Source of the DNA: CBFDBF01 sp050287965
Lineage (GTDB): Bacteria; Pseudomonadota; Gammaproteobacteria; Chromatiales; Chromatiaceae
Assembly: GCA_050287965.1 (NCBI GenBank)
Contig: JBNKCX010000017.1
Coordinates: forward strand, 1 to 64,000
DNA: 64,000 nt
Direction: 5' to 3'
Below, one piece after another: positions 55,801 to 64,000 of the stretch. Positions within the stretch are counted from its first letter, which is position 1. Each line of letters starts with the position of its first letter. The notes beneath the pieces are model-generated. The model had not been told where the DNA came from, ran no database searches, and worked only from the letters and a program-made list of their open reading frames with translations. Position numbers and translations under genes: made by a program.

Positions 55801-56368
55801 CCGCCAACAACAGCAAGGTGATAATGACGTACTCCGTGACAACCTTCAGCGGAGTCAGTCCCTGCCCCACCACGAAGGCATCGGGAAAAACACCGAGAAA
55901 CACCAGGCCGACGGCGCCGAGGGCAAGGATGCCAAGTAGAGTGAAACTCCATTTCGGTACTGTGCGTTCCACCAGGTAACGGGGGCTCAGCAGCAACACT
56001 ACCGCCTCCAGGAACCGGGCACAGAGCCAGAGCTGGGTGGCAGGATTGGGATCGTCTCCGGAAATCAGACCCATGCCCCTGTAGCTCAGAGTATGAATCG
56101 TATCGATACAGACCACCCAGAAAAATCCCTGGGCCAGAAACAGCAGGAAATTGTTACGGGTAAAGGAGTAACTGTTGCGGGCGATTATATAGAGCGCCAC
56201 CCCCACCGCGATGGAGAAGAGCTCCGCCAGGGCATGAAACCACAGAAAATGGACGCGGCTGAGACCTACCAACAGCAGGGTGACCAACAATCCTATAACA
56301 AGGGCGTTGCGACTCTTCGGTTCAACTTCCAATGGATTGATTTGTAGGGGTTCCTGTTGGCTGCTCAC
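52802..56368 (-). CDS. MASE3-PAS-GGDEF-EAL membrane protein
   Basis: 1188 aa from a GTG. An N-terminal membrane domain of seven to eight segments (MASE3 type) reaches about residue 275. About four PAS domains then follow (for example RLGVILERAPDAIFVCNREGRVVYANRRAEELIGYS). The GGDEF domain carries intact RLGGDEF, and the EAL domain has GVEALIRWRHPEWG and the later DDFGTGYSSL metal motif. Both cyclase and phosphodiesterase sites look intact, so it may do either under PAS control. Convergent with the exosortase gene. Confidence 0.93.
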   Translation of the reverse strand: MSSQQEPLQINPLEVEPKSRNALVIGLLVTLLLVGLSRVHFLWFHALAELFSIAVGVALYIIARNSYSFTRNNFLLFLAQGFFWVVCIDTIHTLSYRGMGLISGDDPNPATQLWLCARFLEAVVLLLSPRYLVERTVPKWSFTLLGILALGAVGLVFLGVFPDAFVVGQGLTPLKVVTEYVIITLLLLAGWHFYNYRKILDTGLYRILLGVIVLTMISEFAFTLYIDVYGLSNIIGHVAKLWAFVLLLAAVSHWMLAQPFRLLARDADSFESIPMPVLLLNKDGIIQYGNQSARQRFPRGGIGQLLHDVWHPEERPVADCPVCQAIDRGEVIQKELYDPAHKEWSAVSLQPVRHDKILRGFICVHEDITARKRAEQARRASDARLGVILERAPDAIFVCNREGRVVYANRRAEELIGYSGDELLQMGISDFAPAEDMAAGIGSFKRVLKTGQDRIELNMLHRDGRRIPVEINGVRLPDGNFYGAVRDISERMLAARQLMQQGALLRRIIDSIPDLIFFKDPDGFFLGCNRALEKYYDHPEEEIVGKTDYDFVDHKTAKFFREQDLIMLESGRPRINEEWITYPDGRRVLLETLKTPYFDDQRQLLGLIGISRDITERREAEESARASERRYRALFSHMLEGFAYCRILYRNGTPVDFVHLEVNSKFSELTGLKDVIDKPLDEVVPGIHRSSPELLERFARVAAGGKPERFEAFVAKLSRWFMISVYSFEPEYFVVVFDNITDRKEYEAQLEHQANHDPLTGLANRNLLVDRMNQYLAFAQRSSRQVAAMLLDLDRFKLVNDGLGHDSGDKLLGVIAERLITCVRPGDTVARLGGDEFMVVMSEIASGNDAISMAHRLLQVVENPVTIESREMVITGSIGVALYPRDGENAMTLIKNADVAMYRAKELGRNRFQFYSPEMNARTVERLEMETRLRRALDLGELELHYQPQVELREGRVVGVEALIRWRHPEWGLVPPGSFIPLAEETGLIVPIGEWVIDNACAQLKEWREGGLTDIRLSINVSARQFQHRRLVALIKEALQRHALSAEWLEVEVTESAVMLDPELTVTVLRELKQIGVRVALDDFGTGYSSLNYLKRFPIDVLKIDQSFVRDLNADSDDAAIALSIIALAHSLHREVLAEGVETLEQLTFLLRHECDLLQGFLFSRPLSPEEFADLVTSGKTLTMPSRY

Positions 56369-56690
56369 CGTTTGATCCCTGTGGTCACAAATCGACAGTC
56401 TGCCGGGTCTCGAGGAAACGGAGTAATCGGCAATTTTCCGCGTCTTTTATAGTAAAGCAGTCGCAGCACAATACCTTTCCTGGTCTCCGGTTTTTTTCCG
56501 CCTAGAGGCTGCTCCGATCCACACCGTTCCCCTCCCGCTACCCATTGTAACGGCAGATTCAAGACAGACTGAACCTTAGGTCACTGACAGGCCGGACCAG
56601 CCTCGGAGCAGAAATGATCGCAAGGCGGTCCTCGCCTCTCAGGGGTCTACCAGGATACTGATTATCGGTAAAAACCGTCGGTTATCCGCT
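56369..56690. other. 322-nt gap between the two GGDEF-EAL genes
   Basis: No gene, terminator with T tract or clear repeat was seen. It contains the leader of the MASE3 gene's region and the 3' end of the next unit. Short CG-rich inverted stretches only. Confidence 0.4.
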
Positions 56691-58766
56691 TCAGGAGCAC
56701 AAAAACTGGTAGAAATGGTCGGCAGGCATGGGTTTTCCGAACAGGTACCCCTGCAACTTGTCGCAGCCCTGCTCCCGCAGAAAGTCCCGTTGTTGCTCCG
56801 TCTCCACCCCCTCGGCCACCACCTTCAACCCGAGACTATGGGCCATACCGATAATGGTACGGATGATGGTTTCCCCGGCCTGGTCCTCGCCGATCTGGGC
56901 GACGAAACTGCGATCGATCTTAAGGGTGTTCACCCGCATCCTCGCCAGATAGCTGAGGGAGGAAAAACCGGTACCGAAATCGTCAATGGCGATATCGAGA
57001 TCCTGCTCCTGGAATCTGCCGAACATTTTCACGAACTCATCCGGCTCATCCATAAGAGTGCTTTCGGTCAGCTCCAGGGAGAGGGCGCCGGGAGCAACCC
57101 CGTGCTTGTTAAGGATGGTTTGCAGACGCCCGGGAAACTCTCGGTTACGCAACTGCTTGGCGGAGACGTTGATACCCACGATGAGCTGTCGTTCCAACCC
57201 CTGCCAATTCTTCAGACAACGACAGACCTCGTCCAGCACCAGTTCACCCACCGCGTCGATCAGCCCGCTGCTTTCCGCCACGCCGATAAACTGATCAGGC
57301 GGTACCAGACCGGATTCGGCATGCCAGCGGATCAACGCTTCGGCACCGATCACTTCACCGCTGAAAGTATCCACGATCGGCTGGAAATAGGGCATTAACT
57401 GGCCTTCCCGTAAACCCTGACGCAGACTGCGGGTCATCTCCACCCTTTCCAATACATTACGCCGCATATCTTCGGAGTAGAAGCTGTAGCACCCCTTGCC
57501 GCGTCCCTTGGCGCGGAACAGGGCCAGATCGGCGGCCCGCAGCATCTCCTTGGCGGAATGAAGACGCATATCGCTGGAGACCACACCGATACTTGCGGTA
57601 AGAAAAATGACGCTTTCGTTCACATGGAATGGTCCCAGCAACAGCTGCATGATTTTTTGCGCCAGCTCCTCGGCGTGCAATTGCCCCGACCGATCAACAG
57701 CAAACAAGGCAAACTCATCTCCACCGTAGCGCGTAATCACGACCTCATCCACAAAGGCATCCCTGAATCTCTCGGCCACCATCACCAACAGCTGATCCCC
57801 CACATCATGACCCAGCGCATCGTTGATATCCCGGAAGTCGTCGATATCGACCAACAACAACAACACCGACCGATCGTCGGTCTGCGTGGCGATCAGCGTT
57901 TCATCAAGGTGCCTACTGAACTCCCCCCAGTTGGCCAGCCCGGTCAACTGGTCGGTGGAAAGCAGCGAAATCACGCGCTGCTGGGAATCCCGCTTTTCAG
58001 TGATATCGCGGAAGGCCACGATAACACCCATCGTCGACCCCTTAAGATCGGTGAGCGCGGCCGCCGTAAACTCTACAGGGATTTCGCTACCCGCCTTGGT
58101 GCGAAAACAATATCTCTCGGAGTAATATTCACCGCCGTTCATACAGACATCGTACAGAGGTGACTTCTGCCAGACGGTCGTGCTGCCACCAAGGGAGGGG
58201 GACAACATACCCAGCGAGCTGTTGACCAGCTCGCTCTCCTCATAGCCGAGCTGCGCCAGGGCGGCGGAGTTGACACAACTGATCCGTCCTTCCGGATCGA
58301 CGCAAAAGGTACCTTCCATAACCACAGATAGAATGGCACTGAGTTGTTGGTTATGGTGTTTCAACCGTTCGCTCAAACTGCGCAGACGGACGTGGGTGCG
58401 GACCCTGGCGACAACCTCCTCGCGCTGGATCGGCTTGCGAATATAATCAACGGCACCGACTTCAAAACCCTGTTTGAGGTCGCGGATCTCCGTCTTGGCT
58501 GTGATAAAGATCACCGGAATCTCCTGCAGAGATTCATCTTCCTTCAGGCGACGGCAGACCTCGTAACCGTCGATCCCCGGCAGCATCACATCCAGCAGTA
58601 TCAATTCCGGGTGCATGCGTGGAATGATCTCCAGGGCCGACTCGCCCGTGGTGGCCACCCCAATCTCATAACCCAGAGATTCAAGAAGACTGACCAACAG
58701 ATCCAGATTGGCGGGATTATCATCGACCACCATCAGGCGGCCCTGACAACCTAGCTCATCCGTCAT
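56691..58766 (-). CDS. Response regulator with PAS, GGDEF and EAL domains
   Basis: 691 aa. An N-terminal receiver (LMVVDDNPANLDLL, phospho-Asp in ILLDVMLPGIDGYE, Lys in IRKPIQ), a PAS/PAC region with an Asp-rich linker, GGDEF with intact RYGGDEF, then EAL with GAEALIRWH and DDFGTGFSSL. It has no DNA-binding domain, so its output is cyclic di-GMP. Its ATG overlaps the stop of the hybrid kinase gene by 11 nt, so the kinase upstream is almost certainly its phosphodonor. Confidence 0.95.
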   Translation of the reverse strand: MTDELGCQGRLMVVDDNPANLDLLVSLLESLGYEIGVATTGESALEIIPRMHPELILLDVMLPGIDGYEVCRRLKEDESLQEIPVIFITAKTEIRDLKQGFEVGAVDYIRKPIQREEVVARVRTHVRLRSLSERLKHHNQQLSAILSVVMEGTFCVDPEGRISCVNSAALAQLGYEESELVNSSLGMLSPSLGGSTTVWQKSPLYDVCMNGGEYYSERYCFRTKAGSEIPVEFTAAALTDLKGSTMGVIVAFRDITEKRDSQQRVISLLSTDQLTGLANWGEFSRHLDETLIATQTDDRSVLLLLVDIDDFRDINDALGHDVGDQLLVMVAERFRDAFVDEVVITRYGGDEFALFAVDRSGQLHAEELAQKIMQLLLGPFHVNESVIFLTASIGVVSSDMRLHSAKEMLRAADLALFRAKGRGKGCYSFYSEDMRRNVLERVEMTRSLRQGLREGQLMPYFQPIVDTFSGEVIGAEALIRWHAESGLVPPDQFIGVAESSGLIDAVGELVLDEVCRCLKNWQGLERQLIVGINVSAKQLRNREFPGRLQTILNKHGVAPGALSLELTESTLMDEPDEFVKMFGRFQEQDLDIAIDDFGTGFSSLSYLARMRVNTLKIDRSFVAQIGEDQAGETIIRTIIGMAHSLGLKVVAEGVETEQQRDFLREQGCDKLQGYLFGKPMPADHFYQFLCS

Positions 58767-61182
58767 GGGGGACCATCCTCAGCTGTTGAATAACCCCCTC
58801 CATGTCGTAATTACTCAATAGTTTCTCCAGTTTGCCTACGAACCAACGCTCATCATCGGTACCCAGTCTTTTCACGTTCTCGATCTCGTTCTTAAGCGCC
58901 GTTAACATATGTTTTTCGGCGGCCGATATCAGCCGCGTCCAGACCGCCTGACTCAACCTGACCTCAAGCGGTTCATCCTGTCCTTCCGTACTATGACCGA
59001 GCACCTCGCGGTTAAAGGTGACGCCCAGATGGTGTTCCATAACCTGGAAGATCTCCTCCAGGCGGAAAGGTTTGGAAACGAAATCGTTAAAACCCGCATT
59101 CAGGTAGTGGGACAGCTCATTCTCTCCGCCACCACGGTTGGATGCCGATATAGCCACGCAGACCGGGCTATCGCCGTACAGGCGACGCAGTTCCCTAACC
59201 GCGTCCATCCCGTCCATTACCGGCATACGGATATCCATCCAGACAATATCGGGCTTGGCGACGGCGATATGGTCCAATGCGGCCAGGCCGTTTTCCGCAG
59301 ACTCCACCCTAACGCCACCGTTCTCCAGGATGCGTGACAGGACATTGCGATTCTCAACGATATCGTCCACCACCAGCGCCTGTATCGGCCTCTCGGAAAC
59401 AAGTTTGAACTCCACCGCCTGCAGCGATGAGGTCGCGACCATGGCGGCGCCGAATTTGCTGGAACGCAACGGCAGGGTGAAATAGAAACGGGCTCCCCGG
59501 CCCAGGTTAGACTCCAGAAGCAGCTCGCCCCCCATCAACTCTACGTTGCGCCGCGCGATACTCAGACCCAGTCCGGATCCGCCCTTCTTGAGTCCTTCAT
59601 CCGCCTGTTTAAAGGGATCGAAAATGGTTTTTTGCGCCTCCGGGGATATTCCCTCGCCGGTATCCGAGACCTCAAAATAGAACTGATCGCCCTCCTGCCG
59701 TACCGCCAGGCGCACTTCACCTTCATCAGTGAACTTGACGGCGTTACCCAGCAGATTGTAGAGGACCTGGCGCAGCCGGCCCGGGTCGCCAATGACCATC
59801 GATCCCTCGTCCACATCCATCTCAACCTGCAGACGGACACCCTTTTGCCGGCAATGCATCTCCAGGACACCGCTAAGTCCCCGCACCAGGTTGATCAGGG
59901 AGAAATCCTCCTCCTGGAGTTCATCCGCCCCCGCTTCGATCTTGGAGATATCGATGATGTCGTTGATCAATTGCAGCAGATGATTTCCGGCGTTGGCGAT
60001 GGCATCGAGCTGGGGCAGATAATTGCCGGGGATATCACGGGCGATCTGAAGCAGCTGCACATGACCGAGCACGGCGTTCATGGGGGTGCGGATCTCGTGG
60101 CTGATATTGGCCAGAAAGGTGCTCTTGGCCCGGTTGGCACGCTCCGCCGACTCCTTGGCCTGCAACAACTGATTGTTCAGTCGCGAAACGTGAACACTAT
60201 GGTAGACACCGAATGCCACCAGCATTCCGAACAGCAGGAACAACGGCCAATACTTCTGCAAAACGTCGTTCAGGCTGAACTCTCCGAAGTGTTCATAGGG
60301 GCCGTAACGGATTGCCTTGTAGAGATCGTGGACTGTATTGTAGTTACCGGGCACCGCCCAACCGGCATATTTCCCCGCTTTGGCGGCCGGGTGATCATCC
60401 GGCATGGAGAGCAGCGACCGCGCCACTTCCTTGGCCAGTTCCACATCCGTGCGCGCGGTACTGGAGAAGGCCCATTCCGGATACAGATCGGTGCTCAGGC
60501 GGAATGGGAACCCCTTGACCTGGCGCTCCTGGATCAGACGAAAATCCTCCAGCCTGATCAGACCTTCGGCCGCCATGCGCTCCATGACGTCAGTGCGCAC
60601 CGTACCCACGTCTGCCGCGCCGTCGCGTACCGCGAATACCACCTTGTCCTGTGGAACACCGGTGAAGATCAGTTCCTTGAGATCGGAAAAGGGGTCGATA
60701 CCGACCTGCTGCAGTTCGTACCAGGCCACCTGGAAGGCGCCGAAGGCCGTTTTCTTGACTCCGGCAAAACGCTTGCCCTTGACGTCCTTCAGGCTGCGCA
60801 CCGCCGTGTTGTCGGCCCGGGTGAAGATGACCGAACCAAAGGCGTCATAGGGTTTGCCCTGGCGCAGATTTCGCAGCGTGGCCAGACGACTGATGCCGTA
60901 CATCGCTTCCAGCTCTACATACTGGCCCGGATTGGTAAGGACGAAGTCGAACTTTCCGGCAGCGGTATCCCGGGCCAGATCGTCCAATTTGCGCGGCTCG
61001 AGAACGAAATGGTATCCGGGGATGCGGCTGTTTAGAAAATCGACGGTAGGCTGCCAAAGCTCCTTGGCCTTGGGTACGCCGCGATGGGCCAGCACACCGA
61101 CGCTGACATCATCCCCGGCCGCCGCGAGAACGGGGAACAAAACGATTAAAAACGACACTAATTTTCTGAGCATGTGGGCCAT
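58756..61182 (-). CDS. PhnD-domain hybrid sensor kinase (tetrathionate/thiosulfate-sensor type)
   Basis: About 808 aa from the ATG at 61182 (start uncertain, next Met 9 nt on). A signal peptide and periplasmic PhnD-like ligand-binding domain (VGVLAHRGVPKAKELWQPTVDFL...FDFVLTNPGQYVEL) precede one membrane segment. A coiled linker, HisKA (FLANISHEIRTPMN), HATPase and a C-terminal receiver (VWMDIRMPVMDG) follow. PhnD-type sensors include TtrS, which senses tetrathionate. The divergent neighbour is a TsdA-like cytochrome, so a sulfur oxyanion signal is inferred. Output goes to the overlapping GGDEF-EAL regulator. Confidence 0.92.
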   Translation of the reverse strand: MAHMLRKLVSFLIVLFPVLAAAGDDVSVGVLAHRGVPKAKELWQPTVDFLNSRIPGYHFVLEPRKLDDLARDTAAGKFDFVLTNPGQYVELEAMYGISRLATLRNLRQGKPYDAFGSVIFTRADNTAVRSLKDVKGKRFAGVKKTAFGAFQVAWYELQQVGIDPFSDLKELIFTGVPQDKVVFAVRDGAADVGTVRTDVMERMAAEGLIRLEDFRLIQERQVKGFPFRLSTDLYPEWAFSSTARTDVELAKEVARSLLSMPDDHPAAKAGKYAGWAVPGNYNTVHDLYKAIRYGPYEHFGEFSLNDVLQKYWPLFLLFGMLVAFGVYHSVHVSRLNNQLLQAKESAERANRAKSTFLANISHEIRTPMNAVLGHVQLLQIARDIPGNYLPQLDAIANAGNHLLQLINDIIDISKIEAGADELQEEDFSLINLVRGLSGVLEMHCRQKGVRLQVEMDVDEGSMVIGDPGRLRQVLYNLLGNAVKFTDEGEVRLAVRQEGDQFYFEVSDTGEGISPEAQKTIFDPFKQADEGLKKGGSGLGLSIARRNVELMGGELLLESNLGRGARFYFTLPLRSSKFGAAMVATSSLQAVEFKLVSERPIQALVVDDIVENRNVLSRILENGGVRVESAENGLAALDHIAVAKPDIVWMDIRMPVMDGMDAVRELRRLYGDSPVCVAISASNRGGGENELSHYLNAGFNDFVSKPFRLEEIFQVMEHHLGVTFNREVLGHSTEGQDEPLEVRLSQAVWTRLISAAEKHMLTALKNEIENVKRLGTDDERWFVGKLEKLLSNYDMEGVIQQLRMVPHDG

Positions 61183-61398
61183 TGTTATTCTGTTTCTACT
61201 CCCTGTGCCCCCTTTACCCCATCCATGGCATGCATCAGTCACGTACCAAACATTAACGAGTAATCTATATTAGAATAGACCAACTTACGGAAATGGACGA
61301 AAAAAAATCGCTTTTCACCGCCAGGGATCGCTACTATAACAACCTCGGGGGAGCCGGCCCCAACGCCCCCCATAGACAATAAAAACAATAGATTTCTT

Positions 61399-62370
61399 AT
61401 GTCCGATCCTTCCACCTCCTGGTACCGGCATTTGACACTTCGGCTCCTGTCGCCGCTGCTTATACTTGCCGCCCTCTTCACCTTCATTGCCTACAAGCAC
61501 CTGACCACCCAGGACAAACTGAGCGCCGAGGTGGTACTGGAGCCGGATTGTGAAGATCTGCTGGTAAATCGCCTGAAGATTCAGGAGGAGGGCCTTGATG
61601 GATACTACATACGGGCGGTAAAACGGGGCTGCAATATCTTCAGCAATCCGCAGAAGCACGCCAGCCGCTTCGTACGCGCCGACATCCGCTGCAAGGACTG
61701 TCACCTGGATCTGGGCATGGCCCCCGAAACAGCGCCTCTGGGTCCGGGTTGGGTGCAAAGCGATAAATACGACCCGGTAACCGGCATCATCCTTTCTTAT
61801 GAAATGCGCACCATGCAGTGCTTCATCAATTCCAGCAACGGGTTCAAACCCAATATCCTCGACAACGTGATCCAGGATCTGAAACTCTATGGACGCTACC
61901 TGGCGTACAAACAGGGTCTCAAGGAAGGCGTGGAGTACCCGGAAAGAAGAATGACCAAAGTGGTGCCCACGGGAGAGGGGGATGACTACCTGCGCGGCAA
62001 GGTCGCCTATGAAAAACACTGTGTCATGTGTCATGGCAAAAAGGGTTACGGCTATGTAGCGGAAGACGGTACGGTCATTATCCCGGCCCTGGCCGGTCCC
62101 GGATCCTGGAACACCGATTCACGCATGTTTAACGAGAATATGACCCTGGCAGCCATCATCAAGACCGCCATGCCGGCCCACAACCGCGGCTCCATGACCG
62201 AGACCCAGGCACGGGACATCGCCGCCTACCTGTATACCCTGCCGCGTCCGGCGGGTAACAACAAAGGTGTACTGGCTGCAGCCAGGCAGCAGCTCATTAT
62301 GAACACCATGCCGCCGCTGTTCCGTCTGATCGAGAATTGGGGAAAAGACGAAGAGAGTAAGAAGCCATGA
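61399..62370 (+). CDS. TsdA-like dihaem cytochrome c
   Basis: 323 aa with an N-terminal membrane anchor (LLSPLLILAALFTFIAY). Haem motifs are CKDCH (about residue 97) and CVMCH (about 212). Between them MQCFINSSNG matches the conserved INGCFERSMNG part of thiosulfate dehydrogenases, which join two thiosulfates to tetrathionate or the reverse. A Cys axial ligand could be in RGCNIFSN, but this is not certain. Substrate inferred from context: the SulP gene overlaps its end by 4 nt and a PhnD-type sensor is divergent. Confidence 0.82.
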   Translation: MSDPSTSWYRHLTLRLLSPLLILAALFTFIAYKHLTTQDKLSAEVVLEPDCEDLLVNRLKIQEEGLDGYYIRAVKRGCNIFSNPQKHASRFVRADIRCKDCHLDLGMAPETAPLGPGWVQSDKYDPVTGIILSYEMRTMQCFINSSNGFKPNILDNVIQDLKLYGRYLAYKQGLKEGVEYPERRMTKVVPTGEGDDYLRGKVAYEKHCVMCHGKKGYGYVAEDGTVIIPALAGPGSWNTDSRMFNENMTLAAIIKTAMPAHNRGSMTETQARDIAAYLYTLPRPAGNNKGVLAAARQQLIMNTMPPLFRLIENWGKDEESKKP

Positions 62371-63923
62371 GCGCGGATTTCCTGCAACGCTTTCAGCGCT
62401 GCAGCCTGTCCGGCTTTAACCTTGCCATTGTGGTCCTGCCCCAGGCCCTCGCCTTCTCCTTTCTAGCCGGAGTACCGCCGCAATTCGGGATCTATTGCGC
62501 CATCTACGGGGTATTGATCACGTCCCTGGTCAACCCCTCTTCCCGTTTCCACGGCGGACCCAACTCCAGCATGTCGGTGGCCATCTCCGTGGCACTGCTC
62601 CCTTATGCACCGCAGTTCGGTAACGAATACATGGGCTATCTGCTCTCCCTGGCAGTGATGATAGGCATCATCCAACTGCTGTTCGCCAGCCTGCGGCCCC
62701 TGTCGCGCCTGATGGATTTCATGAGCGAGGCGGTGGTTTCAGGCATTATCTTCGGTATCGGCCTGTTCCTTATTTTCAAGTCCATCGCCCCCTTCGGCGG
62801 CCTGCCCCTCAACACCCAGGTTCACTGGCCCCTGGCCATTACCTGGCAAACCTTTCAGGCGGTAAGCGAATACGGCAACCCCTACGCCATTGAGGTGGGC
62901 TTCGTAACCCTGGTGGCCGCCATCCTTACCCGTTCCGTTCCCGGCCTGCGCAAGTGGTATCTGATCGCCGGCCTGATCGCCGGCACCCTTTATTCGGAAT
63001 ATCTGATCCACAACTACGGGGGACTTACGGTCACTCAGCTGGAGCAGGTAGGTAAATTAAACCTGCGCCTGTTGCAGCCCTCCCTCCCGACCTTCTCCCC
63101 CGAGGCCCTGGCGGATCTCCTCAGCCTTGTCCCCTCCGCCATTGCCATTGCCCTGCTCGGGATCTTCCAGACCGCCGCCATTATGCGTCAGACCCGCCGC
63201 GTTACCGGAGAGTTGATCAGCACCCGGCGGGCCGTCTTGGCCGACGCCGTGGCCAACATTACCGCCGGCTTCATCTCCGCCCTGCCGGGATGCGGCTCCT
63301 TCAACCGCGTGGCGCTGATGCACAACCTTGAGGTACGCAGCAGTATGGCCGCGGGGCTCTCCGCCCTGATCCTGGGTCTGCTGATCTTTCTCGCCCAGAA
63401 ATGGATCGCCATTATTCCCCTGCCCTCAATGGCGGCCCTTATCATGCTGGTTGGGGCCAACATGCTGCGAATTTCCGATATACGCCATCATTTCAAATCA
63501 CCTATTGAGATCATCGTGTTTCTGGCGGCATTCGCATCGGTACACATCTTCGGTCTGCTGGACGCGGCGCTCATCGGAGCCGGTTTCGCCTTCATCGACT
63601 GGGTCTGGCACAAGGCGCATCCCTACGTGATGATCGATGGTAATCGGATATCGATTTATGGTGATCTCTACTACGCTTCCCTGGATTATGTTGAAACCAA
63701 GATCGCCAAAACGGTGAAAAACCACCCGGAACTGGAGATCGATCTGACCCGTACCCATTACATCGATGCCGAGGCCAGCCGCTGGCTGGCCGAAGCCGGC
63801 GACAGAAGCGGTTGCCGGGTTCTTTTTATCGTGCGCGAAAAACAACAACGGGTCCTGCACTGCCTGGTCGATATCGCCGAGATCGACAAATCCAGGATAA
63901 CCCTGCTGGCGACCCAGACCTGA
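62367..63923 (+). CDS. SulP-family anion transporter with STAS domain
   Basis: 518 aa. About 11-12 membrane segments hold the family start (VVLPQALAFSFLAGVPPQFGIY) and GGPNSSMSV, ISALPGCGSFNRVALMHNLEVRS. A C-terminal STAS domain (IDLTRTHYIDAEASRWLAEAG) ends the protein. SulP proteins carry sulfate, bicarbonate or other anions across the inner membrane. ATGA overlap with the cytochrome gene means coupled translation, so export or import of a sulfur oxyanion tied to the TsdA-like reaction is likely. Confidence 0.93.
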   Translation: MSADFLQRFQRCSLSGFNLAIVVLPQALAFSFLAGVPPQFGIYCAIYGVLITSLVNPSSRFHGGPNSSMSVAISVALLPYAPQFGNEYMGYLLSLAVMIGIIQLLFASLRPLSRLMDFMSEAVVSGIIFGIGLFLIFKSIAPFGGLPLNTQVHWPLAITWQTFQAVSEYGNPYAIEVGFVTLVAAILTRSVPGLRKWYLIAGLIAGTLYSEYLIHNYGGLTVTQLEQVGKLNLRLLQPSLPTFSPEALADLLSLVPSAIAIALLGIFQTAAIMRQTRRVTGELISTRRAVLADAVANITAGFISALPGCGSFNRVALMHNLEVRSSMAAGLSALILGLLIFLAQKWIAIIPLPSMAALIMLVGANMLRISDIRHHFKSPIEIIVFLAAFASVHIFGLLDAALIGAGFAFIDWVWHKAHPYVMIDGNRISIYGDLYYASLDYVETKIAKTVKNHPELEIDLTRTHYIDAEASRWLAEAGDRSGCRVLFIVREKQQRVLHCLVDIAEIDKSRITLLATQT

Positions 63924-64000
63924 TCGGAGTTTCTCAACCCCATTTCCGAGGTCGGCTATCATCCGACCGTTGCCGGACAGACCGCAATCCTTCCGCGGCC

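Overview
The window looks like the chromosome of a sulfur-oxidising gammaproteobacterium. This rests on a gammaproteobacterial rpsU-yqeY-dnaG-rpoD order and on sulfur-associated genes at the right end: a TsdA-like dihaem cytochrome, a SulP anion transporter, and a PhnD-type sensor kinase of the tetrathionate-sensor kind. Genus cannot be fixed from sequence alone. Core genes are GC-rich. Two stretches (about 7.2-9.9 kb and 31.4-36.7 kb) are visibly AT-rich and carry mobile-element signatures.

Layout. 1-0.7 kb: repeat-rich, no convincing gene. 0.7-6.3 kb: tsaD (-), then the macromolecular synthesis genes rpsU, yqeY, dnaG, rpoD (+). 6.3-7.2 kb: a small HNH nuclease gene and a tRNA-Ile(CAU) split in the anticodon loop by a 237-nt group I intron. 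7.3-9.9 kb: a remnant integron cassette array with two attC sites and no integrase, carrying a frameshifted HNH gene and a small membrane protein, and peppered with REP-like palindromes. 10-15.3 kb: transaldolase, then acetaldehyde-type aldehyde dehydrogenase plus DUF779 under a sigma-54 activator. 15.5-28.4 kb: MscS channel, a 4Fe-4S membrane protein and a long minus-strand series of little-known membrane and secreted proteins. Inside it sits a three-gene unit: unknown 113-aa protein, cytoplasmic subtilase, EACC1-like protein. 28.6-31.1 kb: LysR regulator divergent from azoreductase and pirin.

31.4-36.7 kb is a defence-like island. It has an Mrr-type nuclease on a demonstrable integron cassette, an unknown 332-aa protein, a KAP-family P-loop NTPase, and a DUF6602-like protein with a PD-(D/E)xK-type signature. 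36.9-44 kb: more minus-strand membrane and lipoprotein genes, including a paralogue of a gene 21 kb away. 44.2-52.8 kb: a PEP-CTERM protein behind a probable sigma-54 promoter, an SLC13-type transporter, a CreBC-like two-component system, a VIT-vWA surface protein with a PEP-type tail and a dedicated exosortase. 52.8-63.9 kb: two large GGDEF-EAL proteins, the PhnD-domain hybrid kinase, the TsdA-like cytochrome and SulP.

The most notable signals are the intron-split tRNA-Ile, two separated cassette loci without integrase that share an upstream motif, the subtilase/EACC1-like unit, the KAP + PD-(D/E)xK pair, and the exosortase standing where a dedicated sortase is expected next to a VIT-vWA target and its two-component system.
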